64,000 nucleotides of DNA from Mycobacterium asiaticum DSM 44297 (GTDB taxonomy: Bacteria > Actinomycetota > Actinomycetes > Mycobacteriales > Mycobacteriaceae): positions 172,747-236,746 of the forward strand of contig NZ_HG964937.1 of the NCBI RefSeq assembly GCF_000613245.1, in the 5' to 3' direction. The translations under genes and the position numbers were made by a program. Positions 43,482-53,095 of the stretch are shown one piece after another (the first letter of the stretch is position 1; each line of letters opens with the position of its first letter). The notes under the pieces were generated by a model. That model did no database searches. It was not told where the DNA came from and was given only the letters and a program-made list of their open reading frames with translations.

Positions 43482-44522
43482 TCAGAAATACATCCTGTTT
43501 TGTCTGAAGAATTCTTGTCGGGCTTCTTCAATAACTCCCTGGGCTTGTTTAAAGGCTTGTTCTGCTAGTCGTCTTGATGCTTCTTCTGTTTGTCTCAGGG
43601 ACTCTTGCGCTGCTTCCGCAATCACTCGATTGGCGTCCTTGACCACTTCCCTTAAAAGTGATGCATCTGCAAATAGGTTCCTGGATAGCAGTTCGGTGGT
43701 CTTATTGATCTGGCTGATAACTTGGCCTTGGACGTCGGTTTCGATTTGGTAGATCTCGTTGCCGACCTTCGTAAAGTAGCTTTGGGCGAGCCCCTCGCCG
43801 CGGGCAAACACCTGGACCTCTGGTCCCACGAGGCTTCTCAGATATTGCGGGTCAAAGTCGATGGTAAAGTCTCGCCGCCAGGGGACTTCACTGAGCCAAC
43901 GCGGATCTTCGAACCTTTCAATGAATCGCTCGGCCGAATAGAGGCCCGCAAATTTGCCTCCGGAAACAAGAAAGTCCTTCCCGTCGGTAAAGACCTTAAT
44001 GCCGTCCTTTGCGGCGAGCTGCAGACCGCTAGTTAATATCTGGCGAGTCTGCCTCGCTGTATTCGCCAGATCATTTCCTACGCGCTGCAACCACAGGTTC
44101 CGGTCTACTTGTGCGCCTGCAGCTCTGCCAAGGAATTCAGCTAGCTTTTCGAAGACCGTCCATATCCCACCTTCCGCCGCGGGTGCCGCTGCTGCGGCGC
44201 CAAGTGCTGCGGACTGATCGCCAAGGATCAACCCCAGCACGTTGGCGGCTTCAGCCTCGACGTAGGAGGCCGCGCCGCCCGTCAAGGCCGCTACGAACTG
44301 GTCGTAAAGGGCCCCAACTCGGGCGCTGATCGCCTGGAATTGCTGACCATGGCTGCCGAAGAGCGCCGCAATCGCTGTGGATACCTCGTCTTGGGCAGCG
44401 GCCACCACGCTGGTCGTTGAGGTTGCCGCCGCCGCCCGGGCCGCGCTGATCGTCGAGCCGAGATTCGTCAAGTCCGAAGCAGCAGCCATCACAGCTACCG
44501 GCCCCACGGTCACGTTCGACAC
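43482..44522 (-). CDS. PE-family protein with a unique low-GC, helical C-terminal domain
   Basis: 346 residues. GTG 44522 is chosen because GGAGG lies five bases upstream and the protein then starts VSNVTVGPVAVMAAASDL, the canonical PE opening. Residues 1-~95 are a PE domain (helix-turn-helix pair, ALTGGAASYVEAEAANV end) that targets a type VII secretion system; a YxxxD/E-type signal can be read in YVEAE. Residues ~125-346 lack PGRS repeats and are strongly helical, ending in a charged coiled-coil-like tail (QESLRQTEEASRRLAEQAF, then a second charged helix). The C-terminal half is about 50% GC against ~65-68% around it. No PPE or ESX gene neighbours. I do not recognise the C-terminal domain, and I recall no PE gene at this spot in M. 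tuberculosis. Confidence 0.85.
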   Translation of the reverse strand: MSNVTVGPVAVMAAASDLTNLGSTISAARAAAATSTTSVVAAAQDEVSTAIAALFGSHGQQFQAISARVGALYDQFVAALTGGAASYVEAEAANVLGLILGDQSAALGAAAAAPAAEGGIWTVFEKLAEFLGRAAGAQVDRNLWLQRVGNDLANTARQTRQILTSGLQLAAKDGIKVFTDGKDFLVSGGKFAGLYSAERFIERFEDPRWLSEVPWRRDFTIDFDPQYLRSLVGPEVQVFARGEGLAQSYFTKVGNEIYQIETDVQGQVISQINKTTELLSRNLFADASLLREVVKDANRVIAEAAQESLRQTEEASRRLAEQAFKQAQGVIEEARQEFFRQNRMYF

Positions 44523-44674
44523 CGATACCTCCAACAGCTGAGCCACATCGACAGCTGTCGCCCCCCGAATCGGCGACAGGGCGATGGTAACCGCCGGTGG
44601 CGGCGAGTGTGGGACGAATCAACCCGCCAAAATCGAGCCCGACAAGCCAGACCTGCCGACCGAGGTCCCAGGAC

Positions 44675-44697
44675 TTGTCGGGACCCCCACTTACACT
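44675..44697 (+). promoter_or_regulatory. DNA-damage (RecA-NDp, PafBC-type) promoter of the SbcD/SbcC-like operon
   Basis: TTGTCGGGA (44675-44683), eight bases, then TACACT (44692-44697). This fits the mycobacterial RecA-independent damage promoter TTGTCRGTG-N8-TAnnnT in spacing and in the critical TTGTCR and TAnnnT parts. The TTGTCGGG half is also one arm of a 9-bp inverted repeat with 44638-44646 (CCCGACAAG). The gene starts 44 bases downstream with a GGGGG ribosome-binding site. Confidence 0.65.
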
Positions 44698-44740
44698 CCC
44701 GATGCAATGACAACCACGCTGACGAAAGGGGGTTCGCGCC

Positions 44741-45991
44741 ATGCGATTCCTGCACACTGCCGACTGGCAACTGGGCATGACCCGACACTTCCTTGCCGGC
44801 GAGGCGCAGCCGCGCTATTCGGCCGCGCGTCGTGACGCGGTGGCCGGCCTGGGTGCGCTGGCCGCCGAAGTGGGCGCGGAGTTCGTCGTTGTCGCAGGTG
44901 ACGTCTTCGAGCACAACCAGCTTGCACCGCAGGTCATCGGCCAGTCTCTGGAAGCCATGCGCGCCATCGGAATTCCGGTGTACCTCTTGCCGGGCAACCA
45001 CGACCCGCTGGACGCGGCATCGGTCTACACAAATCCGTTGTTCACCGCCGAATGCCCCGACAATGTCGTCGTGCTTGACGCCGCGGGTGTGCACGAGGTC
45101 CGCCCCGGCGTGGAAATCGTCGCGGCGCCTTGGCGGTCGAAGTCACCCACCACCGACCTGGTCGCCGAGGTGCTCGACGGCCTGTCTGCCGGCGGCGCCA
45201 CCCGGGTGCTGGTGGCGCACGGGGGCGTCGACGTGCTCGACCCGGATCGGGATAAGCCTTCGTTGATCCGGCTTGGTAAGGTGGAGAAAGCATTGTCTGA
45301 CAGTGCAATTCACTACGCTGCCCTCGGAGACAAGCATTCCCGTACCCAGGTCGGCGACACCGGGCGTGTCTGGTACTCGGGCTCGCCGGAGGTCACCAAT
45401 TACGACGACGTCGAGGCAGATCCGGGCCATGTCCTCATCGTCGACATCGACGAGGACGATCCGAATCGGGCGGTCACCGTGCAAGCCCGGCGAGTTGGGC
45501 GGTGGCGCTTTGTCACGCTGCACTTTGACGTTGACACCAGCCGCTGCGTTGCCGATCTGGACCTGAACCTGGATCTGCTGCCCGATAAGGACCGAACGGT
45601 CGTACGCCTGGCACTCAAGGGCTCGTTGACGGTCACCGACCGCGCGGCATTGGATACCTGCCTGGACCGGTATACCAGGTTGTTCGCGTCATTGCGGCTG
45701 TGGGACAGCCATTCCGAACTGACGGTGGTGCCCGGTGACGGTGAATTCGACGGCCTCGGTATCGGTGGGTTCGCGGTCGCGGCGGTCGACGAGCTGGTTG
45801 CCGCGGCACGCGCGGGGGGACGCCGAAGCAGCCGCCGACGCCCAGGGGGGCCTTGGCGCTACTACTTCGTCTGGCGGATCGGGGCGCGGCATGAGGTTGC
45901 ACCGGTTGGTTCTCACCAACTATCGAGGCATCACACACCGGGAGATCGAGTTCCCCGACCACGGCGTGGTGGTGGTCTGCGGCGCCAATGA
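44741..45991 (+). CDS. SbcD-like DNA repair metallophosphoesterase (C-terminus frameshifted)
   Basis: Read as 416 residues. The Mre11/SbcD nuclease core is intact: FLHTADWQLG, VVVAGDVFEHN, LLPGNHDPLD, VLVAHGGVDV and ALGDKHSR (metal ligands D, H, D, N, H, H). Up to DELVAAARA (~base 45813) it follows Rv1277. Then the frame runs into RRSSRRRPGGPW and continues to 45991, overlapping the next gene by 101 bases. With one G fewer in each of two G6 runs (near 45816-45821 and 45844-45850) the frame would read GDAEAAADAQGALALLLRL and stop at 45892-45894, forming an ATGA junction with the SbcC-like gene, as expected. Either a recent lesion or homopolymer sequencing errors. Confidence 0.85.
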   Translation: MRFLHTADWQLGMTRHFLAGEAQPRYSAARRDAVAGLGALAAEVGAEFVVVAGDVFEHNQLAPQVIGQSLEAMRAIGIPVYLLPGNHDPLDAASVYTNPLFTAECPDNVVVLDAAGVHEVRPGVEIVAAPWRSKSPTTDLVAEVLDGLSAGGATRVLVAHGGVDVLDPDRDKPSLIRLGKVEKALSDSAIHYAALGDKHSRTQVGDTGRVWYSGSPEVTNYDDVEADPGHVLIVDIDEDDPNRAVTVQARRVGRWRFVTLHFDVDTSRCVADLDLNLDLLPDKDRTVVRLALKGSLTVTDRAALDTCLDRYTRLFASLRLWDSHSELTVVPGDGEFDGLGIGGFAVAAVDELVAAARAGGRRSSRRRPGGPWRYYFVWRIGARHEVAPVGSHQLSRHHTPGDRVPRPRRGGGLRRQ

Positions 45992-48512
45992 AATCGGCAA
46001 GTCGTCGATGATCGAAGCGCTCGACCTCCTGCTGGAATCCAAGGACCGCTCGACCAAAAAGGATGTGAAGCAGGTCAAGCCGACCAACGCCGACGTCGGT
46101 TCCGAAGTGACCGCCGAAATCAGTAGCGGCCCTTATCGTTTCCTTTACCGCAAAAGGTTTCACAAGAAGTGTGAGACGGAGTTGACGGTGCTGGCGCCGC
46201 ACCGCAAACAGCTCACCGGCGACGAGGCGCATGAACGGGTCCGCGCGATGCTGGCCGAGACCGTCGATATCGATCTTTGGCGTGCCCAGCGCGTACTGCA
46301 GGCCGCGTCCACCGCCGCAGTGGATTTGTCCGGTTGCGATGCATTGTCCCGGGCGCTAGACGTGGCCGCCGGCGATGAAGCGGCCCTGTCGGGTAACGAG
46401 CCGCTGCTGATCGAGCGTATCGACACCGAGTTCGCCCGCTACTTCACTCCGACCGGTCGTCCGACCGGTGAATGGGCCGCCGCCGTCAAGCGGCTGGAGG
46501 AGGCCACAGCGGCGGTGTCGGAGTGCACCAAGGCAATGGCAGAGGTCGACGACCGGGTGCATTGCCAGGCCGAATTGACCAGGCAGGCGGCCGAACTGGC
46601 GCAGCAATGCCGCGCCGCGGAGCCCCGGCTGACGGCCGCGCAGGCCGCCGCCGACCGCATAGCGGCACTGGCCGGCGAGGTGCATGAGGTCACCTTGATC
46701 GCCGCCGCCGCCGTCGCGACCAGTGCCGCCTCGACCACGAAGCACAACGCGCGGCTTGAATTGATCAGCGAAATTGATTCGTGCGCAACGGCTATCACAG
46801 CTCTCGTGACGCAATCTGAGGAAGCGGCCGCGCTTGCGGCGGCGGCGGCTCGCGAGGCCCAGGCGTGTGACGCCGCGCTCACCGGCGCCGTCGAGGCCCT
46901 GGCCGCAGCGCAGCACCGTACCGAAGCCGCGCGCCGGGACATGGATCGGGTCGCCGCGCGCGAGGAGGCCGACCGGTTGAGAGCCCGGCTGGCCAAGATC
47001 GACGACATCGAGAACAAGCGCGTTGAGGCGGACAAGGAGTTGTCCGCCATCATGTTGACGCCGGAGGTGCTGCGCCGCATCGAACACGCCGCGGCTACCG
47101 CCGATCGCGTCGCCGCTCAACTGGAACTGATCTCCGCAACAGTCGAGTTCACCGCCGCGGCCGATATCGAGCTTGCTGTCGATTGTCGGCGAGTGGCGCT
47201 GGCGACCGGGGAAAGTTTGTCGATCACCGCCACCGGTCCCACCGATGTCGAGGTCACCGGAGTGCTCACCGCGCGGGTCACCCCCGGCGCCACCGCACTC
47301 GATGTTCGAGCGAAACACCAAGCCGCACAGCAGGATCTGGCCGATGCGTTAACAGCCGGTGGTGTCGCCGACCTGGCGACGGCCCGATCGGTCGACGAAC
47401 GGCGGCGCGAGCTGGAGCGCAACCGCGACCAGTTGGCCGCGACCCTGGTCGGGTTGTGCGGTGATGAAGACGCCGAACAGCTGCGGGTGAGGCTCGCGCA
47501 GCTGCATGCCGAGCATCCGGCGGGCGCCGATCCGGTCGCCGCCGATGCCGCCGCCGCCCGCGCACAGCGGGACGAGGCCGAGGCGGCCCGGGCGGCCGCG
47601 CAAGCCGAGTGTGATGCCAGCCGCCAACGCGCCGCGGCCACCGCCCAGCAGCTCGCCGAAATGACAACCCGTGCAACCGTTCTGCAGAACGAGGTGATGA
47701 CGCAACGCGCTGCACTCGACGCGGCGGTCACCCGGTTGGCCCAAGAGCGGTCAACCGTCAGCGACGACGACCTGGCGGCAACCGCCGAAAACGACCGTCA
47801 GGCGGCGCAGAGCGCTGAGCGACGCAGGGACGAGCTCAGGCAGTCCCTGGCCGCCGCCGCGCCGGACGCGGCAGCCGTCGAGCTCGCCGAAGCGGAAATA
47901 GAGGTCACGGCCCTGCGCGACCGCCACGCGCAGACCCTCGACGCGTTGCGGCAGGTGAGCATCGAGCTCGCAGTGCTGCGCGGCGAAGGACGAAAGGGAA
48001 AGCTCGACGCCGCCGAGATCGAACTCGAACACGCCACTAGCGAGCACGCCCGGGTCGGCAGCCGCGCCAGGTCTGCCCACCTACTGCGGACCGTGATGGG
48101 CCGACACCGCGATACCACCCGCCTTCGGTACGTCGAGCCCTACCGCGCAGAGCTCGAGCGGCTAGGCCGGCCGGTGTTCGGCCCCACCTTCGAAATCGAA
48201 GTCGACAGTGATCTGTGCATCCTCAGCCGCACGCTGGACGGCGTCACCGTGCCCTACGAATCGTTGTCGGGCGGGGCCAAAGAACAACTTGGAATCCTGG
48301 CGCGGTTGGCGTGCGCGGCCCTGGTTGCCAAGGAAGACACCGTCCCGGTCGTGGTCGACGATGCGCTGGGCTTCACCGACCCGGACCGGTTGGCCAAGAT
48401 GGGCCAGGTATTCGACACCGTAGGCAGCCACGGTCAGGTTCTCGTGCTCACCTGCAATCCGCACCGGTACGACGGCGTCACGGGAGCGCATCGCATCGAT
48501 CTCAGCGCGTAG
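45891..48512 (+). CDS. SbcC/Rad50-like ATPase of DNA repair
   Basis: 873 residues from ATG 45891 (MRLHRLVLTNYRG). The N-terminal ATPase half has GANEIGKSSMIEALDLLLE (Walker A, ~35-45). A long Ala/Glu/Gln/Arg-rich coiled-coil region (~190-770) follows, with a small globular insert near 430-480 (AVDCRRVALATGESLSITATG). The C-terminal half has YESLSGGAKEQLGILARLA (signature) and VPVVVDDALGFTDPDRL (Walker B with D-D). SMC-like ATPases of this kind pair with SbcD/Mre11 nucleases to open DNA ends and hairpins. It corresponds to Rv1278. The intended junction with the nuclease gene is ATGA. The upstream damage promoter supports co-induction. Confidence 0.92.
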   Translation: MRLHRLVLTNYRGITHREIEFPDHGVVVVCGANEIGKSSMIEALDLLLESKDRSTKKDVKQVKPTNADVGSEVTAEISSGPYRFLYRKRFHKKCETELTVLAPHRKQLTGDEAHERVRAMLAETVDIDLWRAQRVLQAASTAAVDLSGCDALSRALDVAAGDEAALSGNEPLLIERIDTEFARYFTPTGRPTGEWAAAVKRLEEATAAVSECTKAMAEVDDRVHCQAELTRQAAELAQQCRAAEPRLTAAQAAADRIAALAGEVHEVTLIAAAAVATSAASTTKHNARLELISEIDSCATAITALVTQSEEAAALAAAAAREAQACDAALTGAVEALAAAQHRTEAARRDMDRVAAREEADRLRARLAKIDDIENKRVEADKELSAIMLTPEVLRRIEHAAATADRVAAQLELISATVEFTAAADIELAVDCRRVALATGESLSITATGPTDVEVTGVLTARVTPGATALDVRAKHQAAQQDLADALTAGGVADLATARSVDERRRELERNRDQLAATLVGLCGDEDAEQLRVRLAQLHAEHPAGADPVAADAAAARAQRDEAEAARAAAQAECDASRQRAAATAQQLAEMTTRATVLQNEVMTQRAALDAAVTRLAQERSTVSDDDLAATAENDRQAAQSAERRRDELRQSLAAAAPDAAAVELAEAEIEVTALRDRHAQTLDALRQVSIELAVLRGEGRKGKLDAAEIELEHATSEHARVGSRARSAHLLRTVMGRHRDTTRLRYVEPYRAELERLGRPVFGPTFEIEVDSDLCILSRTLDGVTVPYESLSGGAKEQLGILARLACAALVAKEDTVPVVVDDALGFTDPDRLAKMGQVFDTVGSHGQVLVLTCNPHRYDGVTGAHRIDLSA

Positions 48513-48567
48513 TGCTTCCGCGCCGGCAGGCATACACTCGGCCCACAGCCCAAACCGGGGATAGGTC

Positions 48568-50154
48568 ATGGATACTCAGCGCGACTACGTAGTGGTCGGT
48601 ACCGGCTCGGCCGGTGCTGTCGTGATCAATCGGCTCAGCGCCGATCCGGCCACCGAGGTAGCGGCACTGGAAGCCGGCCCAGGGGACACCAACAGATTTA
48701 TCGGCATTCCGGCGGCCTTCTCCAAGTTGTTTCGCACCGAAGTCGACTGGGATTACCTGACCGAGCCGCAACCCGAACTCGACGGTCGCCAGATCTACTG
48801 GCCCAGGGGCAAAGTGCTGGGCGGCTGTTCGTCAATGAACGCGATGATGTGGGTCCGCGGATTCGCCGCCGACTACGACGAATGGGCCAAGCGGGCGGGA
48901 CCGGAATGGTCCGCCGCCGAAGCCCTCGAATATTACCGTCGCATCGAGAACGTCAGCGCGGCATGGCACTTCGTCAGCGGTGATGACAGCGGCGTCACCG
49001 GTCCGATGCACATTTCCCGTCAGCGCAGTCCGCGCCCGCTGACCGCCGCCTGGCTGGCCGCCACACGTGAATGCGGGTATCCGGCCGCCCAACCCAATTC
49101 GCCTGTGCCGGAGGGGTTCTGCGAAACCGTCGTCACCCAGCGCCGGGGTGCCCGCTACAGCACTGCAGACGCGTATCTGAAGCCCGCGATGAGCCGGCAG
49201 AACCTCACCCTGCTCACCGAGGCGACGGCGACACGGGTCGTCTTCGACGGCACCCGAGCGGTCGGCGTCGAGTACGAGCGCGCTGGTCACACATCGGTGG
49301 TGTACGCGCGCCGCGAGGTGGTGCTGTGCGGCGGCGCGGTCAACAGCCCGCAACTGCTCATGCTGTCGGGAATCGGCGACCGCGAACACCTGGCCGAGCA
49401 TGGCATCGAAATCGTCCACCACGCGCCGGAGGTGGGACAGAACCTGCTCGATCACCTGGTAACACCCCTGGGTTTCGACGTCGATGACGACAGCCTGTTC
49501 GGCGCCGAAAAAGCCAAACAACTCCTCAGCTATCTGCTGCGGCGGCGCGGCATGCTCACCTCCAACGTGGGCGAGGCGTACGGATTCGTCCGCAGCCGGG
49601 CTGATCTCGAGCTGCCCGACCTTGAATTGATCTTTGCGCCGGCACCGTTCTACGACGAGGCCCTGATCCCCGCCGCCGGCCACGGGGTGGTGTTCGGGCC
49701 CATCCTGGTTGCGCCGGAAAGCCGCGGACAGATCACGCTTCGCTCCGCCGATCCGCACGACAAGCCGATCATCGATCCGCGCTATCTGTCCGATCCTGGC
49801 GGCTTGGACCGTGCCGCGATGATGGCCGGACTGCATATGTGCGCCGAGATCGCCAAGGCCCCCTCGCTGCGGGACGTGCTGGGGCAGGTGGTGCGACCGC
49901 GCGACAGCACCGAACTCGACGAAGCCACGCTCGACCTGGCCCTTCGAGCGTCCTCGCACACCCTGTACCACCCGCTCGGCACCTGCCGGATGGGCAACGA
50001 CGAGGCGAGTGTGGTGGATCCGCAGTTGCGGGTGCGCGGCGTCGACGGGCTGCGCGTCGCCGATGCCTCGGTGATGCCGAGCACGGTCCGCGGGCACACC
50101 CACGCTCCCTCGGTCTTGATCGGAGAGAAGGCCGCCGACTTGATCCGCGGTTGA
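48568..50154 (+). CDS. GMC-family FAD oxidoreductase (choline dehydrogenase-like)
   Basis: 528 residues. FAD-binding VVVGTGSAGAVVINRLSADP is at the N-terminus; GMC signature 1 is GKVLGGCSSMNAMMWVRG and signature 2 is GAVNSPQLLMLSGIG. The C-terminal substrate domain has SSHTLYHPLGTCRMG with the conserved active-site His-His(/Asn) pair region, ending MPSTVRGHTHAPSVLIGEKAADLI. Oxidises an alcohol to an aldehyde with FAD; the real alcohol is unknown. It starts 55 bases after the SbcC-like gene, possibly in the same transcript. It corresponds to Rv1279. Confidence 0.92.
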   Translation: MDTQRDYVVVGTGSAGAVVINRLSADPATEVAALEAGPGDTNRFIGIPAAFSKLFRTEVDWDYLTEPQPELDGRQIYWPRGKVLGGCSSMNAMMWVRGFAADYDEWAKRAGPEWSAAEALEYYRRIENVSAAWHFVSGDDSGVTGPMHISRQRSPRPLTAAWLAATRECGYPAAQPNSPVPEGFCETVVTQRRGARYSTADAYLKPAMSRQNLTLLTEATATRVVFDGTRAVGVEYERAGHTSVVYARREVVLCGGAVNSPQLLMLSGIGDREHLAEHGIEIVHHAPEVGQNLLDHLVTPLGFDVDDDSLFGAEKAKQLLSYLLRRRGMLTSNVGEAYGFVRSRADLELPDLELIFAPAPFYDEALIPAAGHGVVFGPILVAPESRGQITLRSADPHDKPIIDPRYLSDPGGLDRAAMMAGLHMCAEIAKAPSLRDVLGQVVRPRDSTELDEATLDLALRASSHTLYHPLGTCRMGNDEASVVDPQLRVRGVDGLRVADASVMPSTVRGHTHAPSVLIGEKAADLIRG

Positions 50155-50191
50155 CCATCGGCAGAATGGCACCCATGAGGGGGCGCTGACG

Positions 50192-51432
50192 ATGACGATG
50201 AACGCCAAACGGCGCCGGGTACACAACAAGTTGGCAAAGCTGCCCGGGGTGCGTCCGGTGCGCCGACCGGTCTCGCCGGGCAGCGACGAGCAGTTCGATC
50301 TCTACTACGTGCGCACTGGTCACAAGTCGGCGCATCCGCTGGTGGTCATACCGGGCGGGCCGGGCGTCGCGTCCATGCGGCTTTACCAGGCGTTTCGCCG
50401 GCGCGCCGCCGCCGCAGGACTCGACGTGATCATGATCGAACACCGCGGGGTGGGGATGTCGCGGCACGACGATTCCGGCGCCGACCTGCCCCGCAGGCGC
50501 TGACCATCGAGCAGGTGGTCGACGACGTGGCCGCGGTGCTGGACGACGCCCAGGTGGACTCCGCCGTCATCTTCGGCTCGTCCTACGGCAGCTACATCGC
50601 GGCCGGGGTAGGCGTCCGGCATCCCGGCCGGGTCCACGCGATGATCCTGGATTCGCCGGTGCTCTCACATCACGACATCGCCTCGGTCCGCGATGCGTTG
50701 CGTCGCGTGCTGCTGGACGGGGACACGCCGGAGACCAGGAAGTTGGCGCCGAAGATACGCCGGCTGGTGGATAACGGGGTGATGACGCCGACGGCCGGGC
50801 AGATCGCTGCCACAATTTATGGCTACGGCGGGGTCGCCATGCTCGAGCACCAGATCAACCTGCTGCTCACCGGGCGAAAGATGCTGTGGCGGGCGATCGT
50901 TCGGGTGACCACCATGGGTGTGAGCCGTAAGGCGCCGTACCGGTATGAACCCGACCTGGTCAATCGCATCGCGCTCCGCGAACTCGATTACGCCGCCGAG
51001 CCCGATGAGCTGCCGCTCGATCCCGCGGTAGCGATGGCCGAAACCATGGACACCACAGTGTCTTTCGAGGCCGAACCATTTGATCTGGTGGCCGAGATGC
51101 CCCGGTTCGGTTGGCCCACGGTGGTGATCGCCGGGGGACGCGACCTCGTCACACCAATGGCCGTTGCCGAACGCGTGGCGACCCTGCTGCCCAACGCGAT
51201 CCTGCTGCGACTCCCCACCATGGGGCACGCCGCGTTGGACTTCCGTGAACCCGCGGCCCTGGCCATCGCGGCCGCCGTCTGCCGGGGCGACTTCAACGGG
51301 CTGGCCCGGCGGGCGGACGAGCTCGACGCGCTGCCGCCGCGCCTGCCGATGCGGTTGTTATGGAAGGCGATCGACGTGGCGGCCACCGTCGAGGCGGCGG
51401 TGCCCGTACGCCGCCGCCGGGTCAGCGCATGA
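50192..51432 (+). pseudogene. Alpha/beta-hydrolase (proline iminopeptidase-like), split by a one-base frameshift
   Basis: Two frames together make one hydrolase. The first (50192-50503) has VVIPGGPGVASMRLY (oxyanion HGGPG-like) and IMIEHRGVGMSRHDD, then ends at PRRR. The second (about 50503-51432; first ATG/GTG at 50515) has AVIFGSSYGSYIAAGVGVRHPGRV (nucleophile GSSYGS), VIAGGRDLVTP (acid) and PTMGHAALDF (base His). With one extra C in the CCCC run at about 50490-50493 the sequence reads GADLPPQALTIEQVVDDV and the gene becomes continuous (~413 residues). The catalytic triad is otherwise intact. Its 3' end overlaps the convergent oppA gene by 11 bases. Sequencing error is quite possible. Confidence 0.8.
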
Positions 51433-53095
51433 ACCCGATCGCCGTGTAATCGAGGTCGGCCAACCCGCGCGCGCCGAAGTTGGCCAGATCACTGCGGACC
51501 GCGACCGTGCCCTGGGACTGGATCAGCGGCAGGCTGAACCCTTCGGCCCAAATCAGCCGGTCCACCTCGTTGGCCAGCGCGAGGGCTTTGGCGGGATCGA
51601 GCTCGGCCAGTGTGCGCTCGATGGCGGCATCGATCTGTGGGCTACCGATCTTGCCGAAATTGCTGTCCCCGTCAGACGCGTAGATCTGGGTGAGCCCGGA
51701 CAATGGGAACGCGTCACCCTGCCAGCCGAACAGCGCGATATCGAATGCACCCACGTTGACGTAGTTGCTGAAAAACCCACTGCCAGAACGAGCTTGGAGT
51801 TCCAGCTTGACCCCGATCTGCGCGAGGCTGTGCTGGGCCACCTGGGTGAACACTTTGGCGTTCGGCGATTCGTAGAACAGTAACCGAACCACCAATTGCT
51901 GCCCGTTCTTCTCCCGGAACTCGCCGTTGCGTTTCCAGCCCAGTGCATCGAGGTCGCGGTTCGCCTGCTGGGGGTCATAGGGCAGGCTGTTGTCCTGATA
52001 TCCGGCCTGCCCGGCCACGAACACGTGATTGTCCAGCGGTACCGGCGAACTGGTGAGGCCGTGCAGCGCGACTTCGGCGATCGTTCTTCGGTCGATCCCC
52101 TTGCACACCGCCAACCGCACCGCAGGATCGGCCAGGATTGATCCCTTTGCGCCGTTCATGGTGAAGTGCGTCCAGCTCGGCCCCGGCGCCCGGCGAATCG
52201 AGATGCCCTTGGTGCGTTCGGCGATGATCAGCTGGTCGAGTGAGCCGACGCCCGTGGCGTCGATCGTGTTGTTCTGCAGCGCGGGCAAGGACGCAGCGGG
52301 GTCGAGCACCAGGTAGGTAATTGTATTCAGTCGCGGCGTCCGGCCCCACCAACGTGGATTGCGGGTTAGCGTGATTCGCTGTTTGGCCCGGTCCAGGTTG
52401 GACACGATGAACGGGCCGGCGGACAGACCGGGTCTGTCGAGCCAGCCCGTATTGAAGGCTTCGGCGGTCGCGGTCACACTAGCCGGCAGCAGCATGCCGT
52501 TCCCGGCGAACATGCCCCGCCACTCCGCGTACGGCTTGGCGAAGGTCATGATGGCCTGTCGGTCGTCGACACCGCGAGTCACCGAGGCGACGCGCTCGGC
52601 GCCTCCGGTGGAGGCGATCTCGAACGCTTTGTCCGCGCCGCTGATCGCATGTATCTGACTGGCGATGTCGCGCCAGGTGATCGGGGTGCCGTCGGACCAG
52701 ACCGCTTTGGGATTGATCGTGTAGGTGATCACCTGCGGATCTGTTCCGGTGAGTTCGACGCTGGTGAAGTAATCGGTGTTGACCGTCGTCGAACCGTCCG
52801 CCGCGATGGTGAACGCGTTGGGCATCGTGGCCTTGAGCATCCCGGCGGTTTCGGCGCTGTTGCCGTCGATGTGCAGAATATTGAAGTTGGCCGGGAACTC
52901 GCTGAGTGCCAGCCTCAGGTCGCCGCCCTCGCGCAGCGTGGCCGGATCCTGCGGGTTGATGTCGCTACTGGTGCCCAAAACCGCGCTTCCGCTGACCGAC
53001 GGCGTCGTCGGGATATCGGTCGAGCAACCGGACAAAGCCACCACCGTGCTGAGCGTCACCGCCAGCGTCTTCCACCACCGGCCGCGGTCAGGCAT
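51422..53095 (-). CDS. oppA: OppA, oligopeptide-binding lipoprotein
   Basis: 557 residues. Lipoprotein signal with lipobox L-S-G-C-S, then a solute-binding family 5 fold ([60 protein letters not shown]). Captures peptides for import by OppBCD; the M. tuberculosis system (Rv1280c-Rv1283c) imports short hydrophobic peptides and has been linked to glutathione uptake. Its start overlaps the oppD stop by eight bases, so it is last in the oppB-oppC-oppD-oppA operon. Confidence 0.93.
   Translation of the reverse strand: MPDRGRWWKTLAVTLSTVVALSGCSTDIPTTPSVSGSAVLGTSSDINPQDPATLREGGDLRLALSEFPANFNILHIDGNSAETAGMLKATMPNAFTIAADGSTTVNTDYFTSVELTGTDPQVITYTINPKAVWSDGTPITWRDIASQIHAISGADKAFEIASTGGAERVASVTRGVDDRQAIMTFAKPYAEWRGMFAGNGMLLPASVTATAEAFNTGWLDRPGLSAGPFIVSNLDRAKQRITLTRNPRWWGRTPRLNTITYLVLDPAASLPALQNNTIDATGVGSLDQLIIAERTKGISIRRAPGPSWTHFTMNGAKGSILADPAVRLAVCKGIDRRTIAEVALHGLTSSPVPLDNHVFVAGQAGYQDNSLPYDPQQANRDLDALGWKRNGEFREKNGQQLVVRLLFYESPNAKVFTQVAQHSLAQIGVKLELQARSGSGFFSNYVNVGAFDIALFGWQGDAFPLSGLTQIYASDGDSNFGKIGSPQIDAAIERTLAELDPAKALALANEVDRLIWAEGFSLPLIQSQGTVAVRSDLANFGARGLADLDYTAIGFMR

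Noticed and set aside
43324..44740. Possible mobile element carrying the PE gene
   Set aside because: No transposase, no terminal inverted repeats or target duplication found around it; only base composition is unusual.
44523..44740. LexA/SOS box for the SbcD/SbcC-like operon
   Set aside because: No TCGAAC-N4-GTTCGA palindrome; the RecA-independent type promoter fits better.
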